Shown: positions 25,374-34,215, counted from the stretch's first letter. The stretch is DNA of 64,000 nt from Ruegeria atlantica (GCF_013033965.1 NZ_WQFE01000008.1:1-64000); one strand, 5' to 3'. A program made the numbers and translations. The notes: generated by a model from the letters alone, not told the origin.

Positions 25374-26730
25374 CATTGTCGCGGGTGCTCCGTTCCGGAC
25401 AGCATGTTTTGCCGCATTGATTGTCTGGATCATCACCGCTGTTTTTGGATATGCAGCCTATCTGGCGCTGGAAGACAAGCTCCGCTCTGACCTCAAACAA
25501 CAAATCCTCGATGAAGAGTTGTTGCTTCATGAGATATTGCGGGAAGGCGGCGCAAATGCAGTTCAGCGGGCGATTGAACATTTAAATTACCCCAATCGAA
25601 CCAAGCTTCATGTAATCGCGCTGTTCGACGAAAGCGGTTCAGCACTCGCTGGATCAATTGCAAAAGTGCCTGATACGAACGGATGGCACGAAGTGGATCC
25701 GGATTTTGTTCAATTCGGTGGGACCGCCCCTGTCTATATGCTTCATGCGTCCGAGTATCTTGCGTATCGCACTGTAATCGCTCGTAGCATGACATCGCTT
25801 AGTCAAGCTTTGACAACACTTTGGGAAGGGTTATTGCTCCTCACGCTTGCCACCACCCTAACTGTATTGGGTCTTGGCTACTACTTCAGCTCTCAAAACT
25901 ATCGGAAACTAAAGTGGGTTGAGCGCACTCTCGAGCCGCCTGTTCAAGCGAACGGGACTATTCGTCTTCCTGTTTCAGGATCAGGCGATCAATTCGATCG
26001 GATTTTCCAATTGGTTAACCGACGTCTTGATTGGATTTCGAGTTTGCTGAATAGCACTCATGCGACTGCCGTTACAGTTGCTCGCGATTTGAAGGCACCT
26101 TTAACTAACGGTTTCATTGCTTTGCAACAGGTGTACAGCGAAGTCGAGTATGGTGGCGATCCGAGATCAAGCTTAACCGAACTAGAAAGCAACCTGCAGC
26201 GCATCAGAATTGTATTCGACACGATCCTCAAGGTCTCGCGGATTGAGGAAGGAAGGCAACAGAAGAGCTTTGAAACCGTGAACCTGAGTGCACTCGTCGA
26301 GGGTGTCGCTCAGGCGTTATATCCAGTTGGTATCGAAGCAGGCAAACACATCTCAGCCGATTACAACGCCGACACGATGTTAGTCCGGGGCGACGAAAAC
26401 ATGCTGCAGCAGCTGCTCGTCAACCTCGTGAACAACTCGCTCCGGTATTGCCCCTCTGGATCTTGGATCAGGATTTCCCTGACTGCCAAGCCTGATGCGA
26501 TTGAGCTGATTGTGACAGACAATGGTCCAGGGGTTCCGGAACCTCAAATCAGCAAAATTTTTGACGCGTTTTTCCGGGCGGACGGCACAAGAAAAGAAGC
26601 CGGAAATGGGCTCGGCTTATCGCTAGTTAAAGCCGTTGCAATGCGCCACGGCGCAATAGTCACTGCGGAAAACAATGAACCTGGCCTACGGGTGTGCGTG
26701 AGCTTTGGGAAACCTCCCATCGCGGCCTGA
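25360..26730 (+). CDS. Sensor histidine kinase homologue lacking the phospho-acceptor His
   Basis: A 456-residue membrane sensor. Transmembrane helix 1 lies near residues 13-36 (ALIVWIITAVFGYAAYLAL), a periplasmic domain follows to about 140, helix 2 near 150-175, a poor HAMP linker, a dimerisation domain, then a HATPase domain. In the H-box the sequence is VARDLKAPLTNGF: the histidine position is Arg242 (CGC at 26083-26085, one base from CAC). The ATP-binding boxes look intact: NLVNNSLRYCP, VTDNGPGVP and GNGLGLSLVKAV. It therefore could bind ATP but not autophosphorylate in the normal way. It might phosphorylate a partner or act as phosphatase or scaffold. ATG 25345 in the same frame is an alternative start. 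Confidence 0.88.
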   Translation: MGRASIVAGAPFRTACFAALIVWIITAVFGYAAYLALEDKLRSDLKQQILDEELLLHEILREGGANAVQRAIEHLNYPNRTKLHVIALFDESGSALAGSIAKVPDTNGWHEVDPDFVQFGGTAPVYMLHASEYLAYRTVIARSMTSLSQALTTLWEGLLLLTLATTLTVLGLGYYFSSQNYRKLKWVERTLEPPVQANGTIRLPVSGSGDQFDRIFQLVNRRLDWISSLLNSTHATAVTVARDLKAPLTNGFIALQQVYSEVEYGGDPRSSLTELESNLQRIRIVFDTILKVSRIEEGRQQKSFETVNLSALVEGVAQALYPVGIEAGKHISADYNADTMLVRGDENMLQQLLVNLVNNSLRYCPSGSWIRISLTAKPDAIELIVTDNGPGVPEPQISKIFDAFFRADGTRKEAGNGLGLSLVKAVAMRHGAIVTAENNEPGLRVCVSFGKPPIAA

Positions 26731-26819
26731 ACACAGGTCAATGAACTGTACCGCTCAAAATTCAAACCTCCAATCGGACCACTCAAACCACAAAACTCAA
26801 CCTTTTGATCGGAAAAACA

Positions 26820-27146
26820 ATGACGAAGTTTACAATACTCCTGATGACAATCTTGCCTGCAGCTACAGCGTTCGCGGACGAAACAGAATACCGATGCACG
26901 TCAGAAACAAATGATGAAGTCATTCAGATCTTTCAGGATACTGATCTCTCAGAGGCGCGCCTGATCGTACAGAACACAGAAGGCATGGCCTCCGTAGCGC
27001 ACGGACTGGACGGCGTAACATTCATCCACATCAAGACCGACGAAGTTTGGACCTTGGCGCTTCATTTTCCAACGATGACCTATGAGTTGTCCACACATGG
27101 TGCCACATCGACTGAGGATCACGGTCATTGCACAAAAAATGGGTGA
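26820..27146 (+). CDS. Small exported protein of unknown function
   Basis: A 108-residue protein with a clear signal peptide, MTKFTILLMTILPAATAFAD, cut near AFA-DE. The mature part of about 90 residues has two cysteines (YRCTSE and HGHCTKN) that could form a disulfide, and no recognised domain. It lies 89 bases after the degenerate kinase and before the intact kinase. It may be a periplasmic ligand or modulator for the two sensors. That is a guess from position; the signal peptide is seen. Confidence 0.65.
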   Translation: MTKFTILLMTILPAATAFADETEYRCTSETNDEVIQIFQDTDLSEARLIVQNTEGMASVAHGLDGVTFIHIKTDEVWTLALHFPTMTYELSTHGATSTEDHGHCTKNG

Positions 27147-27702
27147 TTAACATAAGTTACTCAATGATCAATCGAGCAGACGCGACAACTTTTCAAAAAC
27201 GTAAGGTTGATGAAAGCCTGATGGCAAGGACACGTTGGAGAAGAGGCCGTTCGGGTTGGAACTGAACCTGCATACTCGACTGAGGAAGCACTCGTAACCC
27301 TCCTGAAGGGTGTCACCGGTACCGTGAGGACACGGACCACTCACTCGTAAGCAAGCTTCCCTCAGTCAAAGCAGCGCTCCCCTCCTCCCCCTCGGAAGGG
27401 GGCGCTGCAAATTCATCAAAACCAACGTTCTTTTTCTCCCTGCATCAGATGAACACCACCGCACAACTTTTTGACGTCGGCCGGACATGCTCCACTGCCA
27501 GAGGTTACGAGGATGTCAGCACGTTGTTCTTATTGTGCTTCGCAGGTGCTAAATCACCAATGATGCAACAAATTCATCCAAATTCCCCATTCTTCCATTG
27601 GTTTTTAGGCTAAAAACCTCGGATCACACGCTTGACTGGTTAGGAAAGTTCTTCTGCCAGCCATTTAACTTGCGGTCGCCACTCTAGTCGGATGAAACAC
27701 CA
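27147..27702. other. Long leader with structured RNA potential
   Basis: No gene is supported in these 556 bases between the small exported protein and the second kinase. The middle is rich in inverted repeats: ACCCT/AGGGT at 27297-27311, GTGTC/GACAC at 27310-27333 and a long stem at 27371-27408. A 9-base direct repeat CACTCGTAA occurs at 27289 and 27342. It may include a terminator for the upstream genes, a small RNA, or a long 5' leader of the kinase. Confidence 0.4.
27371..27408. terminator. Strong GC-rich stem-loop
   Basis: An 11-bp stem pairs GCAGCGCTCCC with GGGGGCGCTGC through one G-U pair. A shorter alternative hairpin, CCCCC-TCGGAA-GGGGG, lies inside it. No T-run follows, so it may be an attenuator or RNA structure as well as a terminator. 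Confidence 0.45.
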
Positions 27703-29067
27703 ATGAAACGCTCAAACATTGTATCTGGAGCAGCATTTACTACAGCGTTGTATGCAGCTGTAGTAATTCTCCTTTCAGTTACAGCGTTGGCCTTTTTGAC
27801 GTTCGAAAGAATTCGTGGCGATTTGCAACGGGAAATGGACTCATTGTTGATCGATGAAATGCGGTTCATTCAGGAAATACTGGATGACAACGACAACGAT
27901 TCCGATGTTGTTCAAGCAATAGATGACGCTACGCTCTGGTTGCCGTTCGACACCAGTTTGATTGGCTTGTTCGATAATCAGGGGAAGCGTCTGGCGGGAA
28001 ACATCGACGAATATCCGTCCTTTAGAGGATGGGGAGAAATCGAAGACGATGGTATAGATCTGGGTGGGGAAAAACGGGTCCACCGTGTCAACGTACAAAC
28101 CTACCGTGGATTTGTAATTGTGGTTGGTCGCGATCTTGCCTTTGTGAAAAGCACACTTCGTTCGCTGACGTGGTCTTTGGTTGCAATCGGATTTGGAGCG
28201 ACGTTGTGCACTTTGTTAGTTGGGTACATCTCCAGCATAAGAACCTATCGCAAACTCGGTCAAATGGCGAAGACGCTTAACAAAGTCTCAAGAGGCGATG
28301 TTAAAGCGAGGCTTTCAGTCGGTAAGAACAACGATCAGATAGATCGGATTGCCCGGCTGATGAACGGGCATCTCGACAACCTGACAGCTTTGATGTCCAC
28401 GACTCGATCGACGGCTGCATCCATTGCGCATGATTTGAAGAACCCGCTAACTCATGCTTATATCGCGCTTCAGGAAGCAAGAGACACGCTACAATCCGAT
28501 GGTCAGCCTCTGGAGCTGATCGACAATATTCAGTCTGAACTTGACCGTCTAAAATGGACCTTTGAAACTGTTTTGCGGATCAACCGCATCGAAGAAGGTA
28601 ACAGTCCAAAAGCGTTCAGTTATCTAGATTTGAATAGGCTGGGTCGAGAAGCAGTTGAAACGATGATTCCTCTTGCGGAGGCTAAGGGTCAAAGCCTCAA
28701 TTTTGTTGAGAACCAATCAGGAAGTACCCTGATCGAAGGCGATGAAGGTATGCTGAAACAACTTTGCGCAAACCTTTTGCAGAACTCGATAGATCACTGC
28801 CCAAAGCACTCCAGAGTTCGCCTGCTTATAGAACAAGAAGACGGCATCGTTACGCTTTCGGTGCTTGATGATGGACCCGGCGTTCCCGAAAACACTCTGG
28901 GAAAGCTCTTTGTTCCTTTCTATAAGCTTGAAAGCGAACGAAACAGTGTTGGAAACGGTTTAGGTCTGGCGCTAGTGAAGGCTATCGCAGATCATCATTC
29001 GGCGCTCATAGCTGCAAAAAACAATTCGCCCGGGTTGACGGTATCGGTTCGTTTCAACGTCGCGTAG
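27703..29067 (+). CDS. Sensor histidine kinase (intact paralogue)
   Basis: A 454-residue membrane kinase with the same plan as the one at 25360: N-terminal helix (AAVVILLSVTALAFLTF), periplasmic domain with FDNQGKRLAGNID, second helix near 155-178, and a HAMP linker (NKVSRGDVKARLSVGKN). Here the H-box is intact, SIAHDLKNPLTHAYIALQE, with His243 (CAT at 28429-28431). The ATP-binding boxes are NLLQNSIDHCP, LDDGPGVPE and GNGLGLALVKAI. The two kinases share many residues in the sensor domain and are clear paralogues. No second response regulator follows, so it probably serves the regulator at 24696. Confidence 0.9.
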   Translation: MKRSNIVSGAAFTTALYAAVVILLSVTALAFLTFERIRGDLQREMDSLLIDEMRFIQEILDDNDNDSDVVQAIDDATLWLPFDTSLIGLFDNQGKRLAGNIDEYPSFRGWGEIEDDGIDLGGEKRVHRVNVQTYRGFVIVVGRDLAFVKSTLRSLTWSLVAIGFGATLCTLLVGYISSIRTYRKLGQMAKTLNKVSRGDVKARLSVGKNNDQIDRIARLMNGHLDNLTALMSTTRSTAASIAHDLKNPLTHAYIALQEARDTLQSDGQPLELIDNIQSELDRLKWTFETVLRINRIEEGNSPKAFSYLDLNRLGREAVETMIPLAEAKGQSLNFVENQSGSTLIEGDEGMLKQLCANLLQNSIDHCPKHSRVRLLIEQEDGIVTLSVLDDGPGVPENTLGKLFVPFYKLESERNSVGNGLGLALVKAIADHHSALIAAKNNSPGLTVSVRFNVA

Positions 29068-29424
29068 CAACCGATCAAGTATTGTCTTAGCGCCAGGTTT
29101 TGTGGCTCTGCAACCCACACATCTAATTGAACTAGCGCTGGCTTGGCTGATTTGTTCGAACTGGTTCGACCCAAATGTATGTACCGGCTGCTGTTCGCAA
29201 ATGATTTCTAGCATGCTCTCGGAAGCCGGCCATATGTATCCGACCTGACTCAGCCGCCCTGAACGTGCACAGATGGGAGTTATGAGGAACACAAAGAGAA
29301 AGCGCTATGCAGTGACCCATCGTTGCGCGGTTTTTGAACTGGAAAGATGCGGGACATAGCTGCCTTCTGCAGTTGGTTTAGGAATGGCAGCTGCGAACAG
29401 AGTAGCCAGCATGAAGGCTGTTTC
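29068..29424. other. Intergenic region with a repeat shared with the left edge
   Basis: No gene was found in these 357 bases. Bases 29170-29193 match the reverse complement of window bases 1-24 at 23 of 24 positions, so a repeated element reaches at least to the window edge. The rest has no open frame of protein-like character. Confidence 0.45.
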
Positions 29425-30321
29425 TCATTTCGATTGGCCTGCCCACTGTGATAAAACATCCAGCACACCAACGATGGTCGGATGGGACTTCAGTCGCTTT
29501 GGATGGGCAATGCGATACTTACTTGGCAATTCCAATGGCGGGCTATCCAATTGCACGACCCATCCCGACGACAGATCGTCAGCCGCCATCGCCGCTGGGA
29601 CCAGAGCAGCGCCAAAGCCATGGCGCGCAAATTTCAGGGCAACGCTGCTAGAGCGCACAGACATGCCCAGGTCGCGATTGATGGTTTTGCCCACAGGCAG
29701 CACGGATTCCCAGTTCGGGGATGAGGCAAAACCGCTACCCCAGTGTGTATGAATCAAATATCTATCCGGCAATTCCTGCACATATGGGCCGAAACGGTGG
29801 ATGAAATCCGGGTTGGCAACCGCAATCAGGCTATCGGTAAAGAGATTATGGATCAGAAAATCGCCGTACAGGTCATGGCCAAAGAAAATACGCATGTCGA
29901 TTTTGTCGCGGGCAAAGTCTATCGGGTCATCGTCAATGCGCACATCAATGGGGGAGTACTTATCTGCGCCCGTCAGCGGGGCGAGTCTGCTGGGCAGCCA
30001 AGTCTCCACAACCGAATGAGGCGCGCTTAATACCAGCCGGGTTTTCCTGATCTGTTCGCTTTGCATTTTGGCAGATAGCGCCGCCAAGCTGGCCATGGCC
30101 TGGGCGAGCTGCGGATAAGCCGTCTGTCCGGCATCGGTCAGTGACAACCGATTGCCTTGGCGGATGAACAACGCCTTCTGCCAGAATTCTTCCAGCAGCT
30201 TCACTTGCTGGCTGACGGCAGGCGAACTCACGCCCAATTCAGCTGCGGCAGCCGTGAATGACCCGGTTCTGGCCGCAGCCTCAAAAGCTTTAAGAGCGTT
30301 AAGGGGTGCGTTGAAATTCAT
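29425..30321 (-). CDS. LysR-family regulator (GcvA-like)
   Basis: A 298-residue LysR protein. The DNA-binding domain opens with LNALKAFEAAARTGSFTAAA and AELGVSSPAVSQQVKLLEE, which is the GcvA-like pattern. The effector domain includes SAPHSVVETWLPSRLAPL. I use ATG 30321 rather than the GTG two codons earlier. It diverges from the 2OG oxygenase / M24 pair with about 100 bases between start codons, the usual arrangement of a LysR regulator and its target operon. Confidence 0.9.
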   Translation of the reverse strand: MNFNAPLNALKAFEAAARTGSFTAAAAELGVSSPAVSQQVKLLEEFWQKALFIRQGNRLSLTDAGQTAYPQLAQAMASLAALSAKMQSEQIRKTRLVLSAPHSVVETWLPSRLAPLTGADKYSPIDVRIDDDPIDFARDKIDMRIFFGHDLYGDFLIHNLFTDSLIAVANPDFIHRFGPYVQELPDRYLIHTHWGSGFASSPNWESVLPVGKTINRDLGMSVRSSSVALKFARHGFGAALVPAAMAADDLSSGWVVQLDSPPLELPSKYRIAHPKRLKSHPTIVGVLDVLSQWAGQSK

Positions 30322-30421
30322 GACCACTTCGAAACTTTTTCTTATCTATCATAAATAGAAATACTGTTGATTGGAAAGAGCACGCGGCCTTACCCTTTTG
30401 GCAGAACAGAGGGGGACTGGC

Positions 30422-31207
30422 ATGCGCGACCTTATCAATCTGCAAGATTATCCACTGAATCAACCCGGCAGCCCGAACTGGATCGCTCTTGTCAATGATT
30501 GCAAGGCCATGCTGGCAAAGGATGGTCTGTTCAATCTTGCAGGTTTTGTAAAAGCAGATGCATTGCCGACGGCTGTGGCGGAACTTAAGCCGATTCTGGA
30601 GGCGGAGGCCTTCACCCACGCACGCAAACATAACATCTATTTCAAAAAAGAGATCGAGGAGTTGCCCGCCGATCATCCGGCGCTAACCGAATTTGAAACG
30701 TCAAACCGTACGATTTGCGCCGATCAGATGGGCCAGGCAGCGGTGATCCAGCTTTATGAATGGCCGCCTTTCGCGCAATTCCTGGCTGCCGTGATGGACA
30801 AATCCGAGCTGTTCACCATGCAAGACCCGTTGGCCCGAGTGAATGTCATGGGCTATCGCGAGGGGCAGGCGTTGAACTGGCATTTTGATCGATCTGAGTT
30901 CACCACCACCCTTTTGTTGCAAGCGTCTGAAGCCGGCGGTGAGTTTGAATATGATCAGGACCTGCGCAGCCAAGACGACCCGAACTATGCTGGCGTCTCT
31001 GATCTGCTGGAAGGGCGCCGAAGCCCAACACGCATTGCATTGGAACCGGGTACGCTCAATATCTTCAAGGGCAAGAATACTGCACATCGCGTCACTCCCG
31101 TGAAGGGTGATCGAGACCGGATCATCGCCGTCTTTTCATACTATGAACGCCCTGGCGTACAGTTCTCTGACCAAGAACGCATCGGCTTTTATGGTCGTGC
31201 CACATGA
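30422..31207 (+). CDS. 2-oxoglutarate/Fe(II)-dependent oxygenase (ArpA/HalD-like)
   Basis: A 261-residue non-haem iron oxygenase. The facial triad is visible as His154-x-Asp156 in NWHFDRSEFTTTLLL and His222 in NTAHRVTPVKG, with Arg231 or Arg233 nearby for 2-oxoglutarate. It resembles the ArpA/HalD group. Because the aspartate is present rather than glycine, hydroxylation is expected rather than halogenation. The start at 30422 follows AGAGGGGGACTGGC; an upstream in-frame ATG at 30371 is less likely. Its stop overlaps the next gene as ATGA, so it is coupled to the M24 protein, and both probably act on one small substrate such as an amino acid or betaine-like compound. Confidence 0.8.
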   Translation: MRDLINLQDYPLNQPGSPNWIALVNDCKAMLAKDGLFNLAGFVKADALPTAVAELKPILEAEAFTHARKHNIYFKKEIEELPADHPALTEFETSNRTICADQMGQAAVIQLYEWPPFAQFLAAVMDKSELFTMQDPLARVNVMGYREGQALNWHFDRSEFTTTLLLQASEAGGEFEYDQDLRSQDDPNYAGVSDLLEGRRSPTRIALEPGTLNIFKGKNTAHRVTPVKGDRDRIIAVFSYYERPGVQFSDQERIGFYGRAT

Positions 31208-32454
31208 GTCTGGACACCGCCTTAAAAGACGATCGAAAACTCACGTACCTGAACGCCGAAGGCTCAGATAAACCACTTAAGAGCCCGGTCAATGATGATG
31301 TTCTCGACCGCGCCCGCGCATACCGTCTGGGCCGATTGCGCGCAGCACTGAACCGGTCAGATTGTGCGGCGCTGTTGCTTTATGATCCCTGCAATATCCG
31401 CTACGCTTTTGATTGCTCGAACATGCAGGTCTGGACGTTGCACAACCCGATGCGCTACGCGCTTATCCTCGCGGATGGTCCAGCGATCATGTTCGAATTC
31501 AGGGGCTGCCTGCACCAATGCGAGGGCCTGCCGGGTATTGACGAAATCCGGGTCGCTAAGACATGGATGTTCATGGCCTCGGGCGACAAGGTCGGGGCGG
31601 CCACGGAAAACTGGGCCGACGAGATTGCTGATCTGATCCGCGAATATGGCGGTGGCAACACACGCATCGCCTGCGACAGGCTGGATGGCAGCGGGGTTCA
31701 CGCACTTGAAGCGCGGGGGCTGGCCTATGTGGAAGGCACGCAACTGACCGAAATAGCCCGGTCGATCAAATCCGTCGACGAGATTGAATTGATGCGCTGG
31801 ACCATCCACGTGTGCGAGGCGGGGATGGCCCGGATTTACGACCATTCCTACCCCGGCGCTACGGAACGAGAATTATGGGCGCATCTACACTTTGAGAACG
31901 CCCGGTCTGGCGGGGATTGGCTGGAAACCAAACTGCTGACCTGTGGCCCGCGCACTAACCCGTGGTATCAGGAATGTACAGACCGGGTGTGCCGAGAGGG
32001 CGAAATGATCTCGTTCGACACCGACATGATCGGGCCCTATGGCTATTGTGCCGATCTGTCACGCTCCTGGACATGCGGATACACCAAAATGAACGACAGG
32101 CAGCGGCGGCTTTACGACACCGCGCTGGAGCAAATCCATCACAATCTGGACCTTGTCCGCCCCGGGGTGAGCTTTGATGAATTCAACGAAAATAGCTGGC
32201 GCATCCCTGAAGCCCATGTCCCTTACCGATATTCGTTGGCGGTCCATGGTGTGGGCATGGCCGATGAATGGCCGGTGGTACCGCTGCATGTAGACTGGGG
32301 TGCAGGTGCGATGTCAGGGCGATTTGAGCCGAGTCAAGTCGTCTGCGTAGAGAGTCTGATCGCCGAAGAAGGCTCTGAAAGCATCAAACTGGAAACACAG
32401 ATTCTGGTCACAGAAACAGGGGCTGAACGGTTGGACAGTTTCCCATTTGAATAG
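31204..32454 (+). CDS. M24-family metalloprotein, DddP-like
   Basis: A 416-residue protein with the creatinase N-domain and pita-bread C-domain. The metal ligands can be placed at Asp272, Asp274, Asp284, His348, Glu383 and Glu397. Their spacing nearly copies that of the dimethylsulfoniopropionate lyase DddP of Roseobacters (295, 297, 307, 371, 406, 421 as I recall). The stretch ETKLLTCGPRTNPWYQEC also follows DddP closely. It could be a DddP paralogue (DMSP to acrylate plus DMS) or a related C-S, C-N or peptide-bond hydrolase. Coupling to a 2OG oxygenase is not typical of known dddP loci, so I do not give the symbol. Cytoplasmic. Confidence 0.75.
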   Translation: MSLDTALKDDRKLTYLNAEGSDKPLKSPVNDDVLDRARAYRLGRLRAALNRSDCAALLLYDPCNIRYAFDCSNMQVWTLHNPMRYALILADGPAIMFEFRGCLHQCEGLPGIDEIRVAKTWMFMASGDKVGAATENWADEIADLIREYGGGNTRIACDRLDGSGVHALEARGLAYVEGTQLTEIARSIKSVDEIELMRWTIHVCEAGMARIYDHSYPGATERELWAHLHFENARSGGDWLETKLLTCGPRTNPWYQECTDRVCREGEMISFDTDMIGPYGYCADLSRSWTCGYTKMNDRQRRLYDTALEQIHHNLDLVRPGVSFDEFNENSWRIPEAHVPYRYSLAVHGVGMADEWPVVPLHVDWGAGAMSGRFEPSQVVCVESLIAEEGSESIKLETQILVTETGAERLDSFPFE

Positions 32455-32868
32455 CCCTGTTTCAAAACCAACTGAACTCGACCTTCACCGGACAAGTCGG
32501 AGAACAGCTCTATCGCGACCGGGCACACCTTCCAAAGCTGGTAAAGAAAGTGGCCGTTCAACCGCGGTGCAGCATTGGTTATGATGGGCTCAAACGACCT
32601 GTCTGAAATAGTGACGGATAATGAACGGAATGTGCACCAAAAATAGCAGTGTGGTTTGTTTTGTGCTACCGCTTGATTATGGTCCGCTGCGACAAGCTTT
32701 GCACCAAAATCGTTGAAAAAAACGCGGGGAGTTCAGGCGACCACGCAGTTGACTTGTTGTTCAAGATCGCGGGCTCATTTCGCAATCAGGCCGCTCAGAC
32801 GATGCGTATTTGGAAACCTCGTGCGAGATGCAAAACAGGCAACCGGCATATCCAGAAGAGGTTCATCA
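32455..32868. other. Intergenic leader of nitroreductase gene
   Basis: No gene is supported in these 414 bases. The sequence has two GCACCAAAA copies, near 32633 and 32701, and an AT-rich part around 32640-32690 that could hold the promoter. The nitroreductase frame remains open upstream to 32713, but that extension looks non-coding. Confidence 0.35.
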
Positions 32869-33561
32869 ATGTTTTCACGCGACAAAATCAAATACGAACC
32901 CATCGATCTTCCCGATCACCTGGATTATTCGGCGGTTCAAAGCCTTGAGGAGGCCCGTGCTTTCTATGAGCGGATGAAGCGGCGGCACACGGTCAGGGAT
33001 TACTCAAGTGAGCCTGTTTCTCGCGAAGTTATTGAAGAGTGTATACGCACAGCGGGCACGGCACCCTCAGGAGCCAATCATCAGCCCTGGCACTTTGTGG
33101 CTATCTCAGATCCCGGTTTAAAGAAGAAGATCCGTGGAGCTGCCGAAGAAGAAGAGCGGCAGTTTTATGATGGCGGGGGTGGTGATGAATGGCTGAAAGC
33201 GCTGGAACCAATCGGCACCAACGACAACAAGCCGCATCTGGAAGACGCCCCATGGTTAATTGTCGTTTTTGCGCAGCGCTGGGGCTATTTCGAGGACGGA
33301 ACGCGTTTCAAGAACTACTACGTGCCGGAAAGCACGGGCATTGCCTGCGGTTTCCTGCTGGCCGCACTTCATCATGCAGGCCTTGTCACTCTGACGCATA
33401 CCCCGAACCCGATGAAATTCCTCAATGGAATGTTTGACCGACCGGATAGTGAAAAACCCATCATGATCGTGGCTGCGGGTCATGCCGCGAAGGACGCAAA
33501 AGTACCCGCTGTGGCGAAGATCAAGAAGCCACTCGAAGATATCCTGACGATTGCTGATTAG
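32869..33561 (+). CDS. Nitroreductase-fold flavoprotein, iodotyrosine-deiodinase-like
   Basis: A 230-residue FMN enzyme of the nitroreductase superfamily. Phosphate-binding residues appear in MKRRHTVRDYSSEPV, the flavin contact in AGTAPSGANHQPWHFVAIS, and the closing segment is LVTLTHTPNPMKFLNGMF. The pattern with a KNYYVPESTGIACGFLLAAL stretch is that of the iodotyrosine deiodinase (IYD) branch, including the active-site-lid region EEEERQFYDGG. Bacterial IYD relatives remove halogen from halotyrosines reductively. The start at 32869 follows AGAAGAGG. It stands alone about 400 bases after the DddP-like gene. Confidence 0.8.
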   Translation: MFSRDKIKYEPIDLPDHLDYSAVQSLEEARAFYERMKRRHTVRDYSSEPVSREVIEECIRTAGTAPSGANHQPWHFVAISDPGLKKKIRGAAEEEERQFYDGGGGDEWLKALEPIGTNDNKPHLEDAPWLIVVFAQRWGYFEDGTRFKNYYVPESTGIACGFLLAALHHAGLVTLTHTPNPMKFLNGMFDRPDSEKPIMIVAAGHAAKDAKVPAVAKIKKPLEDILTIAD

Positions 33562-34215
33562 GTGGATCCTAGCCATCTAACATTGAACTCCAACCTTCCC
33601 CCACAATCAGGTTGGCCCGCTGCTACGTTATAGGCGGAACGCCTGACAGACGTTGATTTTCGCGGGAACTTACCGCCCATTAACCATCAATTGCGCATTG
33701 TCGACTGAACGGAAAGTCTTGGGCGCGGTTATGCGCCGCCATTGATGTCGCCAGCCGCTCGATACTCGGTCTCAAACTTTCGGCCAAGCCAAGTGCCGAA
33801 GATGCGAAAGCAGTCGTTTGGATGGCCATGCGAGACAACACCATGCTCGCGTCCCAACTCGGATGTGAAACGTCCTGGTCACAGCATGGGCATGACGGCC
33901 AGGTGTGTTTGGCTTGTCCAAATCCCGCTGGCCCACGAAAGGAAAGCGATGGGATAGAGGGCCCGCCGCCATTTGCGATTGAACCCTTCTGTCAAACTTC
34001 AAAAAGCAATAGTGGCCACACAGCCGCCATTCGCTGCGTTAGTAGTACCAAGCAGCGTGAACGGCAGCTTTGGCAGAAGCTGTATGCCGCCTGAGCAAAG
34101 TCGCGAGCAGCACCGAAGGTCTGGTATGGGCTCAAATGGCTTATTCAGGCTCACTGCAGAGAAAGTCGGCAGCGAGCCCATTTAACCGATGCTGCGCAAC
34201 GCACGAATGTCGGCT
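33562..34215. other. Intergenic region, no gene seen
   Basis: These 654 bases lie between the nitroreductase and the convergent AraC gene. No open frame has protein-like composition. A motif-family copy, ACGGCAGCTTTG, lies at 34061-34072, and a related ATGTCGGCTTC lies near 34207. It looks like decayed non-coding DNA. Confidence 0.4.

Noticed and set aside
30422..31207. Radical halogenase (HalD-type) activity
   Set aside because: The HxD aspartate (Asp156) is present; halogenases of this type have a glycine there, so hydroxylation is expected.
31204..32454. Firm naming as dddP
   Set aside because: Ligand spacing is close, but coupling to a 2OG oxygenase and lower similarity in the N-domain leave other M24 activities open.
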